This document shows positions 62,201-64,000 of a DNA stretch of 64,000 nucleotides, piece by piece (the stretch's first letter is position 1; every line of letters begins with the position of its first letter). This DNA is from Lucifuga dentata (lineage: Eukaryota; Chordata; Actinopteri; Ophidiiformes; Bythitidae). The translations under genes were made by a program, and so were the position numbers. The notes beneath the pieces are model-generated. The model had not been told where the DNA came from. It saw nothing but the letters and a program-made list of their open reading frames with translations, and did not search any database. The stretch spans positions 62,001 to 126,000 of the forward strand of contig VXCM01002506.1 of NCBI GenBank assembly GCA_014773175.1, read 5' to 3'.

Positions 62201-63645
62201 GAGAACCTCTGCTGTCATTTCTTATTTATATAAACTCGTTGCTCAAACGTTTAACATCAGTCAGTAAGGTTAATGTTTTAGATAGAAATTGATACTTTTA
62301 TTTACCAAAGTAGCATTAATTCAAAATAAATATAAAGCTAAGACATTAATAATGTTGCAAATGGCTATTACTGCTGGAAATTTATAATTACGGTACCGGT
62401 AATTATTCACATAAAACTGCAAAGCCCCATTTTCAGCAGCCATTACTCTCGTATCCCAATGATGAACTCTTTTAGTTCATGCTTAATTAATCATGTTAAT
62501 TGGTTATTAAGAGATGCCTTTGTAATTGTGTTAGCACACTTGAAAACCCATTACATGTCAAACACCAATGTCAGCTGCAACAGTGAAAAGATGACTCCGG
62601 GACACTGACCTTAAAGTAAATAAAACTGACAAGTTCTCTGTGTTCTTTTGCCCATTTTAACATTTTCTTTTTATTTGCTAGTTTCAGATAGTATCCAGCA
62701 TTGCTTAGCATCCTGAAGTCATCTTTTCATAGTTGAAGATGATGCCAGAATATGTCATTTTCAGTAGTATTAGCCATTTGCAATAGTTTTAATATCTTGG
62801 CTATATATTTACATGAACTTACTGCACCTTGGTAAATAAAAGTATCAATTTCTATCAGGAAAAAAAAAAACATCAACATATTTGGGTGATTCTAAACTTC
62901 TGAATGCTGGTGTATATTACCGTACATACCGTGTCTCACATTATCTTTGACTGTCTCTTTCAGAGGGCACCACCTGGAGTACAGACAGCTCCAACAGGAC
63001 CAGCAGCTGGCTGGTGCTGAGGAATCTCACCCCACAAGTACGTTTGTAATGCATTAATTCACAACACAGTCACACATTGGCTGCTCATTTTACAACTCAT
63101 TCCCATTAGAGTGGACTAACCGTGTCTTAGCAGTGCAGCAAGCAGGTTAGTCTAGGAAATTCAAAGATGTATCTGCTTCATCTGCTCCAGGAACAGCGTC
63201 ATCTCTTAGAAATGGCATTAATAATAATAATACTAATAATAATAAGATAAGAATTTAGTCATCTCTTAGATAACTAAAGTGTGTGAAGCTGTAGTCTGTC
63301 GGTTAACATAACACAGGTTGCTTTTATTTAAATTTATATATTTGCACAATGTAGCAAGAAAAAGAAAAAAAAAAAGAAACACCTCAAAGTGGACAAAATA
63401 TCAACATATACATGAAGAAGGGAAATAAGAAAACCAAAAAAAAAAATTTGAGAAAAAGTAACATTCTTGGTAACTTCCACCTGTTTGCTCTTGTCTGTAT
63501 TTCAGATTGATGGCTCGACTCTGCGGACCCTGTGCATGCAGCACGGCCCCCTGATCACATTCCACCTCAACCTGACGCAGGGTAACGCTGTGGTACGCTA
63601 CAGCTCCAAGGACGAGGCCGCCAAGGCCCAAAAGTCTCTGCACAT
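24723..63645 (+). CDS. tnrc6c: TNRC6C (GW182 family) coding region, 20 exons, 3' incomplete
   Basis: TNRC6 proteins are scaffolds of cytoplasmic microRNA silencing. Their GW repeats hold Argonaute, and the C-terminal silencing domain recruits poly(A)-binding protein and the CCR4-NOT and PAN2-PAN3 deadenylases. Twenty coding exons join in matching phase to 1,771 codons plus two bases, allowing for one assembly duplication in exon 5. Approximate residues: basic N-terminus 1-28; PREVPPRF block 98-122; GW/WG region 200-1108 with [15 protein letters not shown] at 567 and [18 protein letters not shown] at 862; His-rich tract 935-955; UBA 1117-1162; Q-rich 1340-1390; PAM2 1575-1592; silencing tryptophans 1638, 1655, 1683, 1694; RRM from 1716, cut by the window. 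An in-frame TAG at 24,696 and the homologous EEKKKKK start support ATG 24723. Paralog C is favoured by motif wording recalled from the mammalian proteins; the fish duplicate is unresolved. Confidence 0.93.
25128..25193. repeat. (TC)n tract forming the microexon acceptor
   Basis: A TC run of about 50 bases (with an N at 25,178) leads straight into TACCCTCCCACAG, so the microsatellite supplies the polypyrimidine tract of exon 3. Confidence 0.85.
25194..25215 (+). CDS. tnrc6c: tnrc6c exon 3, 22-nt microexon
   Basis: Borders are CACAG|GTTGCT and AAAG|GTGAGT. It encodes VADQKTK plus one base, entering in phase 0 and leaving in phase 1. The peptide matches the family sequence between the lysine-rich start and the VPEP segment (a corresponding ADQKTKVPEP is recalled in mammalian TNRC6C). 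Skipping it would shift the frame of everything downstream, so it should be constitutive. Confidence 0.88.
28880..29180. promoter_or_regulatory. Candidate conserved non-coding element
   Basis: The block is low in simple repeats and dense in TAATTA/ATTAAT/ATTA cores (for example near 28,990, 29,032 and 29,106), typical of developmental enhancers bound by homeodomain proteins. Composition is the only evidence; it could be ordinary AT-rich intron. Confidence 0.2.
30439..30951. mobile_element. TTAA-flanked long-TIR element, copy B
   Basis: It begins TTAA|AGGACCATACTGGTGATT and ends with the inverted counterpart (ATCACTGATATGCTCCT|TTGA), so the right TTAA has one substitution. The arms remain alike for about 80 bases (GCCCAATAAA..., then ACAT/ACGT and a CCAAAACATAAAA-type block). 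At 513 bp with no coding capacity it is a MITE. Confidence 0.75.
32101..32665. mobile_element. Possible hAT-like element nested in the previous one
   Basis: The left end CAGTATACAGCAGCCATCCTC and the right end, read inward on the other strand, CAGTATACCAGGGGTACTC share CAGTATAC and then CTCAAA. The CAG...CTG termini with CCCCTGG near the end resemble fish hAT elements. I could not see a matching 8-bp target duplication, which weakens the call. A perfect 18-bp palindrome lies at 32,135-32,152. Confidence 0.3.
32472..32594. repeat. Block duplicated around a single N
   Basis: Sixty-one bases starting GGGACTCCCCCTCTCCC are identical at 32472-32532 and 32534-32594, separated only by the N at 32,533. 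This is an unmerged contig overlap, as at 5675 and 48,264. Confidence 0.85.
35193..35374. repeat. (TC)n and (TG)n microsatellites
   Basis: A TC run at 35193-35221 follows an N at 35,191, and a TG run lies at 35323-35374. Further TG (about 35,724-35,751) and CA (about 35,900-35,941) runs follow. Confidence 0.9.
36205..36247. repeat. Hairpin, 17-bp arms, one mismatch
   Basis: GTCTACTGCTACATGAC (36205-36221) pairs with GTCATGCAGCAGTAGAC (36231-36247) across a 9-base loop, with one A/G difference in the arms. Confidence 0.75.
36789..37388. mobile_element. TTAA-flanked long-TIR element, copy C (most complete)
   Basis: Left TTAA|AGGACCATACCACCCATT and right AATGGGTGGTATGGCCCT|TTAA are exact or near-exact inverted counterparts. 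The repeat continues inward through GCATGTTTGA and CTGACAATCATTTCTCAAAG for about 85 bases. TTAA flanks both ends. At 600 bp without a gene, it is the best type copy of the family in the window. Confidence 0.8.
37534..37956 (+). CDS. tnrc6c: tnrc6c exon 4 (codons 29-169)
   Basis: Borders are TTTCTCAG|TGCCAG and ACCCAG|GTTTGT; phases are 1 in and 1 out. It encodes VPEPTPAKP, a Pro- and Ser-rich spacer with a run of ten serines (codons 55-64, TCC repeats), then the conserved block [20 protein letters not shown] (residues 99-118). This block is nearly invariant in vertebrate TNRC6 proteins and fixes the family identity. The remaining Ser/Thr-rich tail is poorly conserved. The donor GTTTGT is weaker than its neighbours. 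Confidence 0.93.
40789..41348. mobile_element. TTAA-flanked long-TIR element, copy D
   Basis: The left end is TTAA|AGGATTGATCACTGATTTTG and the right end CGAAACCACTGGTTCT|TTAA. The interior shares CTTTCAAAATCAAATGTTCA, the GTGATACATCCACCTTAAAA block and GGAACTATATTCCCTGGCAG with copies C, E and F. It is 560 bp with no reading frame of note. Confidence 0.75.
42313..42369. repeat. (TC)n microsatellite ending in an 11-N gap
   Basis: A TC run of about 46 bases is followed by N at 42,359-42,369, the only multi-base gap in the window. Confidence 0.95.
45870..46200. promoter_or_regulatory. Candidate conserved non-coding element in intron 4
   Basis: About 330 bases free of simple repeats, with many ATTA/TAAT and TGATTGATTA-type cores (46,020-46,140) and an embedded tRNA-like A box (TGGCCGAGTGG, 45961-45971). 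The composition is that of an intronic enhancer. No comparative data are available here. Confidence 0.2.
47262..47294. repeat. (TC)n tract before exon 5
   Basis: The TC microsatellite supplies most of the polypyrimidine tract of the exon 5 acceptor. Confidence 0.85.
47311..49823 (+). CDS. tnrc6c: tnrc6c exon 5, giant GW-repeat exon (codons 170-984)
   Basis: Borders are TCTTTAG|ACCTAT and CCCAG|GTAAGT; phases are 1 in and 1 out after correction. It encodes the Argonaute-binding region: more than 30 tryptophans, mostly beside glycine, in Gly/Ser/Asn-rich sequence. Landmarks are [18 protein letters not shown] (W200), [34 protein letters not shown] (567-581, an Argonaute hook), [18 protein letters not shown] (862 on) and a His-rich tract (935-955). 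A 67-bp exact duplication flanks the N at 48,264 (48197-48263 and 48265-48331). The extra 68 bases shift the frame, so a literal translation stops at 48,585-48,587. Counting the duplicated stretch once keeps one open frame across the exon and correct phase with exon 6, so the true exon is about 2,445 bases. Confidence 0.93.
48197..48331. repeat. 67-bp assembly duplication inside exon 5
   Basis: The two copies, starting AGGCTGGGACTCAACTCC, are identical and separated only by the N at 48,264. Together with the N they add 68 bases, which is not a multiple of three. Two other N sites in the window show the same pattern in non-coding DNA. Confidence 0.92.
49824..51273 (+). other. tnrc6c: tnrc6c intron 5
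   Basis: Donor GTAAGT, acceptor TTATCCCAG. It contains a poly-T run with an N at 50,247 and a short CA run near 50,730. No further exon is seen. Confidence 0.7.
51274..51477 (+). CDS. tnrc6c: tnrc6c exon 6 (GW region)
   Basis: It encodes [33 protein letters not shown] and GPYGRANG, ending CKPG; phases are 1 in and 1 out (CCAG|GTAACA). VDNGT-AWGKPP is a conserved GW182 block that in mammals follows the DDGTSAWGDP block directly. The next intron (51,478-52,268) has a 29-bp tandem repeat at about 52,055-52,110 but nothing else of note. Confidence 0.92.
52269..52435 (+). CDS. tnrc6c: tnrc6c exon 7 (end of GW region)
   Basis: It encodes [15 protein letters not shown], a tryptophan-rich acidic stretch ([12 protein letters not shown]) and [11 protein letters not shown], matching the paralog-C block before the UBA domain. 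The acceptor TTTCTCAG is good. The donor AAG|GTCACA is weak and runs directly into a CA microsatellite (52,438-52,456). Phase 1 in, 0 out. No other GT nearby keeps phase with exon 8. Confidence 0.9.
52585..52662 (+). CDS. tnrc6c: tnrc6c exon 8 (UBA domain, first half)
   Basis: Twenty-six codons, phase 0 to 0, between TTAATTAG and CCG|GTATGA. It encodes [18 protein letters not shown] and [12 protein letters not shown] is the signature loop between helices 1 and 2 of UBA domains. In TNRC6C the UBA-like domain is intact, whereas in A and B it is degenerate, so this supports the paralog assignment. Confidence 0.93.
52831..52888 (+). CDS. tnrc6c: tnrc6c exon 9 (UBA domain, second half)
   Basis: It encodes [19 protein letters not shown] and one further base (ATGA|GTAAGT); phase 0 in, 1 out. 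These are helices 2 and 3 of the UBA fold, with the typical E-E-A-L and N-x-D-x-A-M positions. Confidence 0.93.
53220..53362 (+). CDS. tnrc6c: tnrc6c exon 10
   Basis: It completes the UBA helix ([14 protein letters not shown]) and continues with a linker ending [14 protein letters not shown]; phase 1 in, 0 out, donor AAG|GTAAGA. The DKRG and FLDKDG continuity with exon 11 matches the family. Confidence 0.92.
53500..53646 (+). CDS. tnrc6c: tnrc6c exon 11
   Basis: Forty-nine codons, phase 0 to 0. It encodes [20 protein letters not shown] followed by a Leu/Pro/Gly-rich stretch and [25 protein letters not shown] is the conserved motif before the Q-rich segment. The following intron (53,647-55,457) carries TTAA-flanked element copy E and no extra exon. 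Confidence 0.92.
54782..55329. mobile_element. TTAA-flanked long-TIR element, copy E
   Basis: The left end TTAA|GGTGCAATATAAAC has lost the outermost bases but rejoins the family at CCCGCATACACGTTACGTTACTG. The right end is CACCGGTGTGGTCCT|TGTA, with TTAA decayed. The interior shares GGAATATAGTCCCAGGAGAA and TTTTGAAAGATTAGG with copy A. It lies in intron 11. Confidence 0.7.
55458..55604 (+). CDS. tnrc6c: tnrc6c exon 12
   Basis: Forty-nine codons, phase 0 to 0 (GTCCAG|ATGCCC, CCTCAG|GTAGAC). It encodes [17 protein letters not shown], five glutamines, then [20 protein letters not shown], a block nearly identical to mammalian TNRC6C. The following intron (55,605-56,790) holds no obvious feature. 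Confidence 0.93.
56791..56910 (+). CDS. tnrc6c: tnrc6c exon 13
   Basis: Forty codons, phase 0 to 0. It encodes [20 protein letters not shown] then [20 protein letters not shown]. The [16 protein letters not shown] wording is that of paralog C. The Leu/Gln heptad-like pattern suggests an amphipathic helix. Confidence 0.93.
57013..57096 (+). CDS. tnrc6c: tnrc6c exon 14 (Q-rich)
   Basis: Twenty-eight codons, phase 0 to 0: [20 protein letters not shown] then PIRQQEQQ. This is the core of the Gln-rich segment, which in this family contributes to P-body localisation. The next intron (57,097-57,743) has no evident feature. Confidence 0.93.
57744..58023 (+). CDS. tnrc6c: tnrc6c exon 15 (Q-rich to Pro/Ser-rich)
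   Basis: It encodes [20 protein letters not shown] then [11 protein letters not shown], a Ser run and a Gly/Pro-rich linker ending AYSTYPL; phase 0 in, 1 out (CTCT|GTGAGT). The Ser run and Gly-rich linker replace the Pro run found at this place in mammals. Confidence 0.92.
58152..58313 (+). CDS. tnrc6c: tnrc6c exon 16
   Basis: It encodes [20 protein letters not shown], then [20 protein letters not shown] and NKHG; phase 1 in, 1 out (GCATG|GTAGGT). LNPNMNVN and [11 protein letters not shown] are conserved in paralog C. The following intron (58,314-60,064) contains an A-rich run with an N at 59,417 and no recognised exon. Confidence 0.92.
60065..60256 (+). CDS. tnrc6c: tnrc6c exon 17 (start of PAM2 region)
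   Basis: It encodes GAISAAS..., a tyrosine-containing [16 protein letters not shown] segment, DSWGQGKSP and [12 protein letters not shown]; phase 1 in, 1 out (CCCCAG|GTGAAA). NINWPP begins the PAM2 motif completed by exon 18. Confidence 0.92.
60394..60543 (+). CDS. tnrc6c: tnrc6c exon 18 (PAM2 motif)
   Basis: It encodes [20 protein letters not shown], then [13 protein letters not shown] and [16 protein letters not shown]2 binds the MLLE domain of cytoplasmic poly(A)-binding protein. The key Phe (about residue 1580) and the PGVPW core are present. Cys occupies the position after Phe where I recall His in the mammalian protein. The donor GAG|GTGCAT is modest. A Ser-rich stretch of about 40 residues that follows in mammals is absent here. 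Confidence 0.9.
60877..61092 (+). CDS. tnrc6c: tnrc6c exon 19 (silencing domain tryptophans)
   Basis: It encodes [40 protein letters not shown] and [16 protein letters not shown], ending WSGSYSS; phase 1 in, 1 out (TCCG|GTGAGT). Tryptophans at about 1638, 1655, 1683 and 1694 correspond to those that dock into CNOT9/CNOT1 in the human family. RPPPGLTN is the conserved P-GL motif. The acceptor TGTTAAG lacks a strong pyrimidine run just before AG but has TTTTTCC upstream. Confidence 0.92.
61742..62065. mobile_element. TTAA-flanked long-TIR element, copy F (3' truncated)
   Basis: It begins TTAA|AGGACCATACTGGTGATT and runs through GAGCCCAATAAATACTACCC and the GTGATACATCCACCTTAAAA block to about GTAGCTCCTACTTG. 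The right inverted repeat is missing. It lies in intron 19. Confidence 0.7.
62243..62912. mobile_element. ~660-bp inverted-repeat element in intron 19
   Basis: The left arm from 62281 (GATAGAAATTGATACTTTTA) is matched by the reverse complement of the right arm ending at 62856. The first 28 bases are perfect and similarity continues for about 100 bases (GTTGCAAATGGCTA). Weaker similarity extends outward to about 62,243 and 62,912. No reading frame is present, so it is a MITE-like fold-back element of unassigned family. It is unrelated to the TTAA-flanked family. Confidence 0.7.
62964..63037 (+). CDS. tnrc6c: tnrc6c exon 20 (start of RRM)
   Basis: It encodes [15 protein letters not shown] then [10 protein letters not shown]; phase 1 in, 0 out (ACAA|GTACGT). 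[10 protein letters not shown] is beta-strand 1 (RNP2 position) of the family RRM, which in GW182 proteins lacks the usual aromatic RNA-contact residues. Confidence 0.93.
63506..63645 (+). CDS. tnrc6c: tnrc6c exon 21 (RRM, continues beyond window)
   Basis: It encodes [39 protein letters not shown] and KAQKSLH plus two bases of the next codon (CACAT|GTAAGC); phase 0 in, 2 out. The sequence is nearly identical to mammalian TNRC6C. The remaining RRM strand and C-terminal tail must lie past 64,000. Confidence 0.95.
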
Positions 63646-64000
63646 GTAAGCCTCAGTATTGCTCTATCAGAGTGAAATCATAAGATAACCATTCTTACAC
63701 TGTTTTTCTTGCTTTTTTTTTTTTTTTTTTANTTTTTTTTTTTTTTTTTCAAATACCACTTCCTTTCTTGCACTGTTAAGGAAACAGCTGGACCTGCTGA
63801 TTTATGGTGTTTTGTAATGTAGAGTGAAGTTCAGAGGCCAACCTGTCGCATGTAGATGAAGGAGGTTTCATGCAGTGTGAGCACTTTTTATATATAAAAT
63901 TTCACTGGCTGTTGTAATTGTAATAATCAAAATGAAATCAAAAGTAGCAGCAGGAAGGTTGGTAAATGCAAGCACACTGGTTGTGCTTTATTGACTTCTT
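63646..64000 (+). other. tnrc6c: tnrc6c intron 21, incomplete
   Basis: It begins GTAAGC and contains a poly-T run with an N at 63,732. No exon is seen before the window ends. Confidence 0.8.

Noticed and set aside
1..64000. CRISPR array, operon, prophage or bacterial mobile element
   Set aside because: Repeats are microsatellites and eukaryotic transposon remnants; gene structure is spliced; no spaced direct-repeat array or bacterial gene is present.

Overview
The window is vertebrate, almost certainly teleost, nuclear DNA. Dinucleotide microsatellites (CA/TG, TC/GA) are dense, introns are long with consensus GT-AG ends, several DNA-transposon and LINE remnants are present, and one multi-exon protein gene runs left to right. 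No bacterial, organellar or viral gene is visible. Seventeen runs of N (sixteen single Ns and one run of 11) mark contig joins, and at least three have the same sequence on both sides.

The gene is tnrc6c (trinucleotide repeat containing adaptor 6C, a GW182 protein), the scaffold of the microRNA silencing complex. I reconstruct a probable 5' UTR exon inside a GC/CpG-rich promoter (about 11.15-12.10 kb) and twenty coding exons from 24,723 to 63,645. They join in consistent reading phase into about 1,771 codons plus two bases. The 3' end (rest of the RRM, C-terminal silencing tail, 3' UTR) lies beyond 64,000. In order the protein has: a basic Lys/Glu N-terminus; a Pro/Ser-rich region with the family PREVPPRF block; a large GW/WG-repeat Argonaute-binding region (exon 5) with the [11 protein letters not shown] hook and the [18 protein letters not shown] block; a UBA domain; a Q-rich segment; a PAM2 motif that binds poly(A)-binding protein; the tryptophan-bearing CCR4-NOT-recruiting region; and the start of the RRM. 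Motif wording ([61 protein letters not shown]) fits paralog C better than A or B. I cannot tell which fish duplicate it is.

Layout: 1-11 kb is intergenic with microsatellites, a LINE-type 3' tail and a short DNA transposon remnant carrying a 47-codon reading frame. 11.15-12.1 kb is the promoter and first exon. 12.1-24.7 kb is intron 1, with LINE C-terminal fragments and a roughly 240-bp module in three copies. 24.7-25.2 kb holds the first coding exon and a 22-nt microexon. 25.2-47.3 kb is two long introns around exon 4, rich in transposon debris. 47.3-49.8 kb is the giant GW exon. 51.3-63.6 kb is the closely spaced 3' half of the gene.

Most notable points: (1) an exact 67-bp duplication around a single N inside exon 5 breaks the reading frame and looks like an unmerged contig overlap, not a mutation; (2) a dispersed, TTAA-flanked, long-inverted-repeat element present six times; (3) a TTA-flanked 1.4-kb element with a possible hAT-like insertion inside it; (4) a roughly 660-bp inverted-repeat element just before the RRM exons; (5) splice-site oddities: a weak donor fused to a CA repeat, a microexon behind a CT repeat, and an in-frame stop before the start codon that could itself be an alternative acceptor. 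I found no convincing evidence of a wholly new biological system; the undescribed material is mainly the repeat families.
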